Shown here piece by piece: positions 1 through 8,400 of a stretch of 64,000 nt of DNA (positions within the stretch are counted from its first letter, which is position 1; every line of letters starts with the position of its first letter). The notes beneath the pieces are model-generated. The model ran no database searches and had not been told where the DNA came from. It was given only the letters and a program-made list of their open reading frames with translations. The stretch comes from Neobacillus sp. SuZ13. GTDB lineage: Bacteria > Bacillota > Bacilli > Bacillales > Cytobacillaceae. The DNA lies in contig NZ_CP126107.1 of NCBI RefSeq assembly GCF_030123365.1, positions 4,611,501 to 4,675,500 of the forward strand. Reading direction: 5' to 3'. Made by a program: the position numbers and the translations under genes.

Positions 1-897
1 TGAAATTTCCTTTTCTTTAAAGCTTCCATAAATATTCTCATTAAAGTTCAAGGTGACTTTTCCATCTTCATATTTTGGAGCTTCAAGAAGCTTTACATCT
101 GACATGAATTCAGATACTAGAGTTGATTTTTCACTTGGTCCTTTAATTAATTCATTAACGACAGCTACGTAGTTATCTTTTTCGTTATTACTCACCCGGC
201 GTGTGACAGGTACATAATAATAGGAGCCCTCTTCACCGCCAATATAGTATACAGTTACAGGTTTAGTATTAGTAATATCCGTCACATTCGTTGTATCCAG
301 GTTGATACCGGTTGCTCTGGAAAGATTTTCGCTTATCGGTGTTCCGTTCACAGGCATTTCCGTCAAGTCATGTCCATTCATTTTAAGCTTCACAGTTTTC
401 ACATTATCAAACTGTGTCAATGTCCAAGTAACAGATTGGAGAATTTTCATCTCATCTTCAGCTTGGTAATTCTTAAACTCTTTTGAAAAATTAACCGTTG
501 CAACGCCATCTTTATCAATATTTACAGAAAGCTCCGTATCCTCAGGGAGAACCGCCCGGAAATCATTTGGGAGTAAATCAGTCACTGGACCATTTGCCAC
601 TAAATATTCAAGTGCCTGTTTAGCGACCGAACTGGTTTTCGGCAGATCCAATGTTTGCGGAACGACATAGCCGTCTTTATCAACCAGGTATAGTTCTGTT
701 TTGACGGTGTTTGCCGGTGCCTCCTTACTTGCTTCTGTAGCGCTCGTTTTCTTACTTGTTGTTTCCTCTTTGATCGTCACACTCTTTGGCGGATCGATTT
801 TCTTTTCTGTTTCAGTCCCAAATAATCCACAACCTGACAGTAGAACTGATGATGTCAGCACAGTCGACACAAGGATCTTTGCTTTATTTTTAGACAT
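1..897 (-). CDS. gerM: GerM-like germination/sporulation lipoprotein (3' end cut by window)
   Basis: The reading frame stays open from an ATG at 897 down to base 1, giving 299 codons, so the C-terminus lies outside the window. The N-terminus is a lipoprotein signal with lipobox LLSGC, followed by a Lys/Thr/Ser-rich linker. Two GerMN-type domains follow, one starting around TELYLVDKDGY and the second around PVTVYYIGGEEG. A strong ribosome binding site (AGGGGGGAAA) precedes the ATG. In B. subtilis GerM is a sporulation lipoprotein needed for normal engulfment-stage assembly and germination, and it sits next to racE, as here. The identification rests on domain pattern plus synteny. Confidence 0.88.
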   Translation of the reverse strand, partial: MSKNKAKILVSTVLTSSVLLSGCGLFGTETEKKIDPPKSVTIKEETTSKKTSATEASKEAPANTVKTELYLVDKDGYVVPQTLDLPKTSSVAKQALEYLVANGPVTDLLPNDFRAVLPEDTELSVNIDKDGVATVNFSKEFKNYQAEDEMKILQSVTWTLTQFDNVKTVKLKMNGHDLTEMPVNGTPISENLSRATGINLDTTNVTDITNTKPVTVYYIGGEEGSYYYVPVTRRVSNNEKDNYVAVVNELIKGPSEKSTLVSEFMSDVKLLEAPKYEDGKVTLNFNENIYGSFKEKEIS

Positions 898-990
898 AAC
901 TATTTCCCCCCTAAGACAGTTTGTACTAACATATATACGAGCCTTATGATAAATTAGACCGACTTATGAAAAAAAATAGAACAAAATTAA

Positions 991-1045
991 AAGGTGTCAG
1001 GCACCGCTCGTGGACAAATGTACACGAGTGGTGCCTGACACCTTT
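991..1045. terminator. Long dyad built from two GGTGTCAGGCACC arms, likely terminator after racE
   Basis: Two inverted 13-bp arms (993-1005 and 1030-1042) are extended by GCTCGTG/CACGAGT pairing into one long hairpin just downstream of racE. A T-rich flank supports a terminator role. The same 13-mer recurs at 8363, 25366 and 28679. Confidence 0.65.
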
Positions 1046-1049
1046 GATT

Positions 1050-1844
1050 TTATAGTTTTATTTTTTTGACATCGGTAATTGGATATCCCAGCCACTGTGA
1101 GGCGATTTTTGAGAATATTCGTCTTGAACCAGTGGTGTAAAATTCATGCTCTGGATCTTCCTCGCAAGTATCTAATAAACCATTGTATTGAAGGATTGCA
1201 CTTATTTCATGTGCTGTCTCATCACCCGAGCTAATAACGCTGACAGACTCACCCATGACATTTTTTATCACGGGCTCTAACAGCGGATAATGTGTGCAGC
1301 CTAAAATCAGCGTATCCAATTTTTCATTGAGCATCGGCTTGAGGGCTTCGTCGACAATTCTTTCCGCAATCGGACCTGCAAACTCGTTACTCTCCACAAG
1401 CGGAACAAATTTAGGACAGGCATGTGCTTTTACAAAAAGCCTGCTATTTAACGATTTTAACGCTCTTTCGTATGCCCCGCTTTTCACAGTGCCCTCAGTG
1501 CCAATAATACCGACACGATAATTTTTTGTCTTCTTAATTGCCGCTCGTGCTCCTGGATTAATTACCCCTAGGACCGGGATTGGCAATTCCTTACGAATCT
1601 CGTCTAATGCCGCAGCTGTAGCCGTATTACAGGCAATGACGAGCATTTTGATTTTTTTCTCTAGTAAAAAAGAGGTCATCTCCCATGTGAACCTCTTAAC
1701 TTCCTTCGTTGTTCTCGGGCCATATGGGCAGCGCGCTGTATCTCCCAAATAGATGATTTTCTCATTTGGAAGCTGGCGCATCACCTCTTTGGCAACTGTT
1801 AACCCGCCAACGCCCGAATCTATCACACCAATTGCTTGTTTCAA
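1050..1844 (-). CDS. racE: Glutamate racemase
   Basis: This 264-residue protein interconverts L- and D-glutamate and supplies D-Glu for peptidoglycan in the cytoplasm. The two catalytic cysteines are visible in ACNTATAAA (Cys72) and LGCTHYPLL (Cys183), and the N-terminal IDSGVGGLTV motif is typical of the Asp/Glu racemase family. Length is normal. The gene lies 15 bp downstream of a MarR regulator and upstream of gerM, the same order as in B. subtilis, so racE and the regulator are probably co-transcribed. Confidence 0.96.
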   Translation of the reverse strand: MKQAIGVIDSGVGGLTVAKEVMRQLPNEKIIYLGDTARCPYGPRTTKEVKRFTWEMTSFLLEKKIKMLVIACNTATAAALDEIRKELPIPVLGVINPGARAAIKKTKNYRVGIIGTEGTVKSGAYERALKSLNSRLFVKAHACPKFVPLVESNEFAGPIAERIVDEALKPMLNEKLDTLILGCTHYPLLEPVIKNVMGESVSVISSGDETAHEISAILQYNGLLDTCEEDPEHEFYTTGSRRIFSKIASQWLGYPITDVKKIKL

Positions 1845-1859
1845 AACGTATCGCCTCTT

Positions 1860-2318
1860 TTATCGCATTTCCTGATGCAATTTCGTTAAGCTTCTTTGAA
1901 GAACCTGAATTTCTTCCGGAGTGAAATCAACCAACACTTCTTCTAAGTAAACTTGACGCTTTTTAATTACTTCATCAATGATTCTTTTGCCCTCTTCAAG
2001 CAAATGTATTCTCACCACACGACGGTCATTTGGATTTTTCACCCGTTCTACGAGGAGATTTTTTTCCATCCTGTCAACAAGATCTGTCGTCGTACTGCAC
2101 GCCAAGTACATTTTAGTAGAAAGTTCCCCGATTGTCATGTCTCCTTCTTCAAATAGCCATTGCAAGGCAATAAATTGTGGAGGTGTAATCGTATAAGTAC
2201 TTAACATTTCTCTTCCTTTTTGCTTGATGATGCCAGAAATGTAGCGTAAATCCTTTTCAATATTTGCAACAATTTCCCCATTTGCTCTTTGTGAATTCTC
2301 GAGTTTCATCTCAAACAC
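1860..2318 (-). CDS. ysmB: MarR-family transcriptional regulator (YsmB-like)
   Basis: A 152-residue winged-helix DNA-binding protein of the MarR family. The central part (around residues 60-105) shows the helix-turn-helix and wing: GELSTKMYLACSTTTDLVDRMEKNLLV followed by RVKNPNDRRVVRIHL, where the DRR motif marks the wing. It starts the transcription unit with racE directly downstream, as ysmB does in B. subtilis. The ligand and target genes are unknown; autoregulation is the usual pattern in this family but no operator was identified. Confidence 0.88.
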   Translation of the reverse strand: MFEMKLENSQRANGEIVANIEKDLRYISGIIKQKGREMLSTYTITPPQFIALQWLFEEGDMTIGELSTKMYLACSTTTDLVDRMEKNLLVERVKNPNDRRVVRIHLLEEGKRIIDEVIKKRQVYLEEVLVDFTPEEIQVLQRSLTKLHQEMR

Positions 2319-2517
2319 TCCTATAAAAAGCTTTCTTTCCCTGAAACATTAATCTATATAAAAATCTTGTTCCTCATTGTCGTACTTCATGTTTCTTCTT
2401 ATTTTCTACTTTTTTCTCTAAAAATTCAAGTTGAAACTATTAGAAAAATATTAGTTTGCCACACTTTGGAGTATAATAAAGTGGGAATTTGAATATTAAG
2501 CCAAAGGTGAGAATAGA

Positions 2518-2826
2518 ATGGAAATTGTGATTAGCAAGTCGGCACTAAACTGGTTTAAAGAAGAGGTCGAATTAAAAAAAGGGGATAAAGTAAAGTTTTA
2601 TCCGAAGGTATATGGAAACAGCCCTGTCCAAGAAGGGTTTTCGCTTGGTTTCACTGTGGATAATGATCCTATTGATATCATTGTGAAATCCGAAGCAGAA
2701 GGTTTTTTATTTTATATTGAAGAAAGGGATTTGTGGTTTTTCAATCAACATGATTTGCATGTCGACTACAATGCACAAAGGGATGAAGTAGAATATAGTT
2801 ACACCAAGTCGCAGTCGCAAAATTAG
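2518..2826 (+). CDS. HesB/IscA-fold protein without cysteines
   Basis: A 102-residue protein resembling the HesB/YneR branch of the Fe-S biosynthesis (IscA) fold: it opens with the typical I-S-x-x-A-x-x-W-F pattern (ISKSALNWFKEE). It contains no cysteine at all, so it cannot ligate an Fe-S cluster like IscA. The function of this branch is not known. A ribosome binding site (AAAGGTGAGA) lies just upstream of the ATG. It is divergent from the MarR regulator, with a shared 199-bp intergenic region. Confidence 0.75.
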   Translation: MEIVISKSALNWFKEEVELKKGDKVKFYPKVYGNSPVQEGFSLGFTVDNDPIDIIVKSEAEGFLFYIEERDLWFFNQHDLHVDYNAQRDEVEYSYTKSQSQN

Positions 2827-2923
2827 GGGAAAAATACAGTTCAACGAATAAAATTAGTTTACAGATTAACAATAATCCTAGTGTTACTTATTAACACTAA
2901 AACTTCAATGTGGAGGGGTTACT

Positions 2924-3043
2924 TTGAATATAACTTACGGCTTATTTTCAACCATACTCATTTTGGGGTTTAGAGCGGCATTCTTATTAAATAACCTATC
3001 CTCATGGTTTAAAAGGATGGTAAGAATACCTGCTTTTAATTAA
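2924..3043 (+). CDS. Possible 39-residue small protein with one hydrophobic segment
   Basis: A short reading frame starts at TTG (2924) behind a good ribosome binding site (TGGAGGGG, 6 bp before the start) and stops at 3041-3043. It would encode a peptide with a hydrophobic stretch (FSTILILGF) followed by a basic tail containing FKRMVR. A terminator follows at 3085. I recognise no family. The start signal and downstream terminator are the only support. Confidence 0.4.
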   Translation: MNITYGLFSTILILGFRAAFLLNNLSSWFKRMVRIPAFN

Positions 3044-3084
3044 GCAGAGAAGTATTTTCAAGTATCATTAATCCGCATTGTAAC

Positions 3085-3127
3085 AAAAAAGGTAAGCATC
3101 TCGATTCGAGTATGCTTACCTTTTTTA
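3085..3127 (+). terminator. Rho-independent terminator
   Basis: Inverted repeat AAAAAGGTAAGCAT / ATGCTTACCTTTTTT with a T run on both strands. It lies between the small plus-strand ORF and gerE and can serve both convergent units. Confidence 0.85.
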
Positions 3128-3179
3128 TGTTTATCTATTCAAAATTAAACCGGCCTCCCAAGAAGGATGCCGGTCAATG

Positions 3180-3404
3180 TTAAAGTTCTAGCTCTCCCAT
3201 TCGAAGGAGCTCTACAACTGCTTGTGAACGCCCCTTGACACCAAGCTTTTGCATGGCATTTGAAATGTGATTCCGAACCGTTTTTTCGCTTATAAATAAT
3301 TCACCAGCGATTTCTTTCGTTGTTTTGTCTTGTACTAATAACTCGAATACTTCTCTTTCACGTTTGGTGAGTAACGGCTTATGATTATAAACATTCTCCT
3401 TCAA
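3180..3404 (-). CDS. gerE: GerE late mother-cell transcription factor
   Basis: A 74-residue LuxR/FixJ-type helix-turn-helix protein with no receiver domain. It regulates coat genes late in sporulation, together with SigK in the mother cell. The motif LTKREREVFELLVQDKTTKE and the recognition helix SEKTVRNHISNAMQKLG match GerE, and the length is the family length. A SigK-like promoter is visible upstream (3468-3498). A ribosome binding site (AAGGAGGG) is present about 20 bases upstream and the start-proximal AAGGAG is close to the ATG. Confidence 0.95.
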   Translation of the reverse strand: MKENVYNHKPLLTKREREVFELLVQDKTTKEIAGELFISEKTVRNHISNAMQKLGVKGRSQAVVELLRMGELEL

Positions 3405-3467
3405 GTACTGTAACCCTCCTTGCCTTCGCCAGTTATGAACACGGGGTGGGTATATATTTAGTCAACA

Positions 3468-3498
3468 TATCTTATGTGAACAATACAAATGTAGTGAC
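3468..3498 (-). promoter_or_regulatory. Candidate SigK promoter of gerE
   Basis: On the minus strand a -35-like TCAC lies 16-17 bp from CATAAGATA, which fits the SigK -10 pattern CATANNNTA. B. subtilis gerE is SigK-dependent, so the location fits. The -35 match is imperfect. Confidence 0.55.
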
Positions 3499-3529
3499 TA
3501 TATTTACTGAAAGGAGATTGATTTTTGAA

Positions 3530-3557
3530 AAAAAAAGCTCCTAATCCCTAGGAACTT
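3530..3557 (-). terminator. Terminator of the sortase locus
   Basis: Imperfect hairpin AAGTTCCTAGGGATTAGGAGCTT followed by a long T run on the minus strand, overlapping the end of the sortase reading frame. Confidence 0.6.
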
Positions 3558-4131
3558 TTGAGTGTTGCATAAATAATATATCGCTTTGGTGCATTCCCTA
3601 CATAACTAAACGGATAACAAGTTGTTAATATTAATTCCTCTTTTTCGTGTTGGAGCGTAATAACGCTAGTATCATCAGCCTGAACAATCTTGGTATCAAT
3701 GATTTCATATGTATATGAACCATACGGCATTCCATTTTTAGCGAATCACCAAGCTTTAACTCTCCTAATTTACGAAAAACGGTGTCACGGTGTCCAGATA
3801 AAACAATTTGCCCTTGATCACCAGGAAAATAGGCACCCTTATAATGACCGACGCCTTTTTCGAGGTCATCTGGATCTGTTCCTTCAACAATAGCTAACTC
3901 TGCCTTAATTTTTGGAATGGCTAATAGTCCGACTGTTTCTCCCATATTAGGAGGCGGACTGTTTTCAACCCTCTTTTTAGGAGCAACAACCGCAGGCTGA
4001 TCGGCGATTAGTTCCTTTGCTTCCTGGAGAGATGCATGGGTTTGCGTCTTCACATTGATAAATTGCCAGAGTCCAACCCCTACTAAAACGAGTCCTGTCA
4101 AAATAATAAACAGCGGAAATTTATATTTCAC
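3548..4131 (-). pseudogene. Class D-like sortase split by a frameshift
   Basis: Two overlapping minus-strand frames together make one sortase. The upstream frame carries a membrane anchor (about residues 4-24 from the GTG at 4131) and the catalytic-His motif LSGHRDTVF. The downstream frame carries the catalytic-Cys motif LTTCYPFSYVGNAPKRYI. The switch falls near 3725-3735, where GAATGCC would read GAA-ATG-CCG with one extra A, restoring GDSLKMEMPYGSYTYE. As written the upstream frame ends at 3631 without the Cys and would be inactive. Start choice: GTG at 4131 follows AAGGATGG; a longer frame begins at 4248. No LPXTG substrate gene is next to it. Sortases anchor surface proteins outside the cell; in Bacillus class D enzymes are linked to sporulation. 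A one-base sequencing error is possible. Confidence 0.82.
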
Positions 4132-4227
4132 CTCTAATAACCATCCTTTTCTAACAGGCTTTGCATTAATATGAGTATAACAAACAGCCAACCGAAAGAA
4201 CCAAGCAATTATTCGCCCATAAACGAC

Positions 4228-4266
4228 AAAAAACCCTCTTTCCCACATGAGAAAAGAAGGTTTTTC
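4228..4266 (-). terminator. Terminator of sdhCAB
   Basis: Hairpin AACCTTCTTTTCTC / GGGAAAGAGGGTT followed by a T run, just after the sdhB stop codon on the minus strand. Confidence 0.8.
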
Positions 4267-4272
4267 GCCTTA

Positions 4273-5034
4273 TTATGCGTGGTCACTGCCAAAGAAGCTT
4301 CTGAAAGCTTGAATGGTTGTATCACGGTTCAATGCAGCAATAGAGGTTGTTAAAGGGATACCTTTTGGACAAGATTGAACACAGTTTTGTGAATTACCGC
4401 AGTTAGCAAGTCCGCCATCGCCCATAATTGCCTCAAGTCGTTCCGCCTTATTCATAGCGCCCGTTGGATGTGCGTTGAAAAGACGAACCTGTGAAAGCGG
4501 CTGTGCACCAATAAAGTTTGATTTGCTATTAACGTTCGGGCAAGCCTCAAGACATACGCCACAAGTCATACATTTAGAAAGTTCATATGCCCATTGACGC
4601 TTGGTCTCAGGCATACGTGGACCAGGTCCTAAATCATAGGTCCCATCAATAGGAATCCATGCTTTTACCTTCTTCAAGGCATCAAACATTCTGCTTCTGT
4701 CAACCTGAAGGTCACGCACCACAGGGAATGTTTTCATCGGCGCTAATCGAATTGGCTGCTCCAATTGATCGATCAGTGCTGAACAAGATTGGCGCGGTTT
4801 GCCGTTGATGACCATCGAACAAGCTCCGCAGACTTCTTCTAAACAGTTCATATCCCAAGTAATTGGGGTAGATGCTTGTCCTTTTGCATTGACAGGGTTT
4901 TTACGGATTTCCATTAACGCTGAAATAACATTCATATTCGGGCGATAAGGAACCTCAAATTCCTCCTCATAAGGAGCAGCGTTTTCGTTATCTTGACGTG
5001 AAATAATAAATTTCACCATTTTAGTATCAGACAT
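4273..5034 (-). CDS. sdhB: Succinate dehydrogenase iron-sulfur subunit
   Basis: A 253-residue iron-sulfur subunit of respiratory complex II that passes electrons from the flavoprotein to the membrane cytochrome and menaquinone. The N-terminal [2Fe-2S] ligands are visible in NCLEEVCGACSM and in the later Cys of QSCSAL. The C-terminal [4Fe-4S]/[3Fe-4S] ligands are in CMTCGVCLEACPN and CGNSQNCVQSCPKG. It is the last gene of the sdhC-sdhA-sdhB operon, 15 bp after sdhA, with a terminator directly downstream. Confidence 0.97.
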   Translation of the reverse strand: MSDTKMVKFIISRQDNENAAPYEEEFEVPYRPNMNVISALMEIRKNPVNAKGQASTPITWDMNCLEEVCGACSMVINGKPRQSCSALIDQLEQPIRLAPMKTFPVVRDLQVDRSRMFDALKKVKAWIPIDGTYDLGPGPRMPETKRQWAYELSKCMTCGVCLEACPNVNSKSNFIGAQPLSQVRLFNAHPTGAMNKAERLEAIMGDGGLANCGNSQNCVQSCPKGIPLTTSIAALNRDTTIQAFRSFFGSDHA

Positions 5035-5049
5035 TTTTTCTACTCCCCC

Positions 5050-6798
5050 TTAACTTTTTGCGTAATTGCGTTCGCGTGGCTTAATTAATGAAACATCAAC
5101 ATCTTCATAATGGAAAGCCGGTGCGGATGAGCTGTCAACAAATTTCGCCATTGTTGTTTTTAAGAATTCCTCATCATTACGTGTAGGGAAGTCAGGCTTA
5201 TAATGAGCACCGCGGCTTTCATTCCGGTTGTATGCACCAATCGTAATAACACGAGCCAATTGCAGCATGTTTTGTAATTGACGAGTAAAGGCTGCCCCTT
5301 GGTTACTCCATTTCGATGTATCATTAATGTTAATGTTTTGGTAACGTTCTAATAGTTCTTGAATTTTCTCGTCCGTTTTTAATAGTCTGTCATTGTGGCG
5401 AACAACGGTTACATTATCCGTCATCCATTCGCCAAGCTCTTTATGAAGAATATAAGCATTTTCATTTCCATCTAGAGACATAACGGCATTCCACTTATCT
5501 TCTTGTTCTTTAACATGACGGTCAAATACTGTAGAAGATACGGCATCAGAACTCTTTTCAAGACCTTTGATGTACCTCACTACATTTGGACCAACGACCA
5601 TTCCACCGTAAATGGCGGAAAGCAAGGAATTGGCACCTAAACGGTTCGCACCATGTTGTGAGTAATCACATTCACCAGCTGCAAATAGCCCAGGAATGTT
5701 TGTCATTTGATCATAATCAACCCAAAGGCCACCCATTGAATAGTGAACAGCTGGGAAGATTTTCATTGGTACTTTACGAGGGTCATCACCCATAAACTTT
5801 TCGTAAATCTCGATAATACCACCGAGTTTAACATCTAATTCATGTGGATCTTTATGAGAAAGATCCAGGTATACCATGTTCTCGCCATTGATTCCGAGTT
5901 TTTGATTTACACATACATCGAAAATCTCACGTGTTGCAATATCACGTGGTACAAGGTTTCCATAGGCAGGATATTTTTCTTCTAGGAAGTACCAAGGCTT
6001 TCCATCTTTATATGTCCAAACACGGCCACCTTCACCACGAGCGGATTCACTCATTAAGCGAAGTTTATCATCGCCAGGAATCGCAGTCGGGTGGATTTGA
6101 ATCATTTCTCCATTCGCATAATAAGCGCCCTGCTGATAAACGATTGATGCAGCAGAACCTGTATTAATAACAGAGTTAGTTGATTTCCCAAAAATAATAC
6201 CAGGGCCACCTGTAGCCATGATTACGGCATCGCCTGAGAAGGATTTTATTTCCATTGTTTTTAAGTTTTGAGCAACAATCCCACGGCACACACCATCGTC
6301 ATCAACAACTGCACCTAGGAATTCCCAGCCCTCATATTTCGTTACAAGACCTGCCACTTCTTCGCGGCGAACTTGTTCATCTAATGCATAAAGTAACTGT
6401 TGACCAGTGGTTGCTCCAGCAAATGCAGTACGGTGATGCTGTGTTCCACCAAAGCGGCGGAAATCAAGTAATCCTTCAGGAGTACGGTTAAACATAACTC
6501 CCATACGGTCCATTAAGTGAATAATACCAGGTGCTGCGTCACACATTGCTTTTACTGGCGGCTGGTTAGCCAAGAAATCTCCACCATAAACAGTGTCATC
6601 AAAGTGAATCCATGTGGAATCGCCTTCACCTTTTGTATTTACTGCTCCATTAATACCACCCTGGGCACAAACAGAGTGAGAGCGTTTAACAGGCACTAAA
6701 GAAAATAATTCTACTGGTGTTCCTGTTTCTGCAACCTTTATCGTTGCCATTAAGCCAGCTAAACCACCGCCGACTACAATAACCTTACCTTTACTCAT
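5050..6798 (-). CDS. sdhA: Succinate dehydrogenase flavoprotein subunit
   Basis: A 582-residue flavoprotein that oxidises succinate to fumarate at the cytoplasmic face of complex II. The FAD dinucleotide-binding motif VVGGGLAGLMA is at the N-terminus. The covalent flavin His is in RSHSVCAQGGINGA (His41). Catalytic-site motifs include HPTAIPG, SESARGEGG and HYSMGGLWVD. Length and order (after sdhC, before sdhB) match B. subtilis. It feeds electrons from the TCA cycle into the menaquinone pool. Confidence 0.97.
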   Translation of the reverse strand: MSKGKVIVVGGGLAGLMATIKVAETGTPVELFSLVPVKRSHSVCAQGGINGAVNTKGEGDSTWIHFDDTVYGGDFLANQPPVKAMCDAAPGIIHLMDRMGVMFNRTPEGLLDFRRFGGTQHHRTAFAGATTGQQLLYALDEQVRREEVAGLVTKYEGWEFLGAVVDDDGVCRGIVAQNLKTMEIKSFSGDAVIMATGGPGIIFGKSTNSVINTGSAASIVYQQGAYYANGEMIQIHPTAIPGDDKLRLMSESARGEGGRVWTYKDGKPWYFLEEKYPAYGNLVPRDIATREIFDVCVNQKLGINGENMVYLDLSHKDPHELDVKLGGIIEIYEKFMGDDPRKVPMKIFPAVHYSMGGLWVDYDQMTNIPGLFAAGECDYSQHGANRLGANSLLSAIYGGMVVGPNVVRYIKGLEKSSDAVSSTVFDRHVKEQEDKWNAVMSLDGNENAYILHKELGEWMTDNVTVVRHNDRLLKTDEKIQELLERYQNININDTSKWSNQGAAFTRQLQNMLQLARVITIGAYNRNESRGAHYKPDFPTRNDEEFLKTTMAKFVDSSSAPAFHYEDVDVSLIKPRERNYAKS

Positions 6799-6856
6799 TC
6801 GTGACTCACTCCCTTAATCCAAAATCCAATATTTTTCCGTTCAATCATTTCATTAG

Positions 6857-7465
6857 TTATACAAAAGCTAATAATGTCGTTACACCAACAAAGGATAGAG
6901 CCAAGAAAATCACGATTGTCACGTATGTAGAAATTACTTGAGAACGAGGCGATACAGTGATGCCCCAGCTTACCAAGAATGACCACAATCCATTTGCAAA
7001 GTGGAAAATTGCTGAAATGATACCAACAACATAAAAACCAAACATGAATGGGGATGAAAGGATATCTTGCATCATTTGGAAGTTAACTTCATTTCCAAAA
7101 GCGGCAGCGATACGAGTTTCCCACACATGCCATGTGATGAAAATTAATGTAATTACACCAGACACACGTTGTAGTAAAAACATCCAGTTTCTGAAAAAAC
7201 CATATTGACTTGCATTGTTTTTAGCTGTAAAAGCGATATACAGCCCGTAGATTGCATGGAATAAAATCGGTAAATAAATAATTACAGTTTCTAAAACATA
7301 GCGAAATGGAAGATTCCCCATAAAGTTCGCAGCTTTGTTGAAGGATTCTACCCCTTCTGTTGCATAGTGATTCACAATCAGATGCTGCATGACAAAAATC
7401 CCGATTGGAATAACCCCAAGCAACGAATGCAATCTCCGATAAACAAACTCTCGATTACCTGCCAT
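6857..7465 (-). CDS. sdhC: Succinate dehydrogenase cytochrome b558 subunit
   Basis: A 202-residue membrane anchor with five hydrophobic helices, of the Bacillus diheme type (single anchor subunit). Candidate haem-ligand histidines lie in RRLHSLLG, FVMQHLIVNHYA, FITWHVWETR and AIFHFANGLW. It is the first gene of the operon, with ribosome binding site TAGGGGGG before the ATG. The 445-bp region upstream should hold the operon promoter; a Fur-like palindrome lies there but is 303 bp away. Confidence 0.96.
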   Translation of the reverse strand: MAGNREFVYRRLHSLLGVIPIGIFVMQHLIVNHYATEGVESFNKAANFMGNLPFRYVLETVIIYLPILFHAIYGLYIAFTAKNNASQYGFFRNWMFLLQRVSGVITLIFITWHVWETRIAAAFGNEVNFQMMQDILSSPFMFGFYVVGIISAIFHFANGLWSFLVSWGITVSPRSQVISTYVTIVIFLALSFVGVTTLLAFV

Positions 7466-7910
7466 AAATTTACCCCCCTATAATGTTTAAAAAAAATGAT
7501 GTTCAGTTTCTATCAATATAAATCCCCTTAGTTTGAAACCTAGCATCACTGTGACAATAATGTGACATGTTCATTTTACTCCCATCATCTAAGAGCGTCA
7601 AGAAAACGGATACACATAACTCGCATGAAAACTAAAATTTTTTAAATATATTGATATTATAATAAATTATATATACTCGCTAAAAAAATGGGTTTTTTCT
7701 TAACATTTCTTGAATTCCTTCAATTAATTACCAAGAAAAAACGGTTGTTATTATTTCTTTATCGGGAATGATAATTATCATGGAAAACAAGGTAAGATAT
7801 TGCAAAATAACAAAAAAATCAAGCTAAATTTGATTCATAATAACTAGAAAAACTGTACTGAAATTTAACCAAAAGTGTATATAATAGAATGATAGAAAGA
7901 GGGGAAGCTT
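7466..7910. other. Divergent intergenic region between sdhC and yslB
   Basis: Very AT-rich, no open frame with a start signal, no hairpin terminator. It should carry the promoters of sdhCAB and yslB. The only palindrome I see is ATGATAATTATCAT at 7768-7781, which resembles part of a Fur box. Confidence 0.5.
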
Positions 7911-8354
7911 GTGAATAATAGTACAGTTATGAATGAAATGATCGATACTGATGAACCAAGAACCATATCCATCTTCGGCTATGAATTAATCAGGGAAGTT
8001 CTTTTGCCTGAGATTTTAGGGAAAGATACACCTGAAATTTTATATTGGGCCGGAAAACGACTTGCACGAAAATATCCATTACTGGATATAGAACAAATTG
8101 TTGATTTCTTCGATAAGGCCTCATGGGGGCAGTTGGAACTTGTAAAAGAAAATAAAACAGACTTCCAATTTGAATTAATAAGTCCGCTCATTGTTTCACG
8201 TGTTAAGTCCAAGGCTGAACACTTTTTCCAACTCGAAGCAGGATTCCTAGCTCAACAAATTGAAATGCAAAAAGAAGCCAACGCCGAAACCTTCGAACAT
8301 CCAGTCAAAAAATCAAATAAAGTTGTTTTCACAGTGAAATGGGAAAAAAACTAA
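7911..8354 (+). CDS. yslB: YslB family protein (DUF2507)
   Basis: A 147-residue soluble protein starting at GTG (7911) behind AGAGGGGAAGC. The body (SIFGYELIREVLLPEILG, ILYWAGKRLARKYP) matches the DUF2507/YslB family, which has a haem-NO-binding-like alpha/beta fold of unknown function. It sits between sdh and lysC as in B. subtilis. The dyad terminator at 8361 closes the gene. Confidence 0.88.
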   Translation: MNNSTVMNEMIDTDEPRTISIFGYELIREVLLPEILGKDTPEILYWAGKRLARKYPLLDIEQIVDFFDKASWGQLELVKENKTDFQFELISPLIVSRVKSKAEHFFQLEAGFLAQQIEMQKEANAETFEHPVKKSNKVVFTVKWEKN

Positions 8355-8360
8355 TTGAAA

Positions 8361-8400
8361 ATGGTGTCAGGCACCGAATAGTGCCTGACACCATTCTTTT
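8361..8400. terminator. Bidirectional terminator made of the GGTGTCAGGCACC dyad
   Basis: Arms ATGGTGTCAGGCAC (8361-8374) and GTGCCTGACACCAT (8381-8394) around a 6-nt loop, followed by TTCTTTTTT. It separates convergent yslB and lysC and reuses the 13-mer dispersed elsewhere in the window. Confidence 0.8.
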
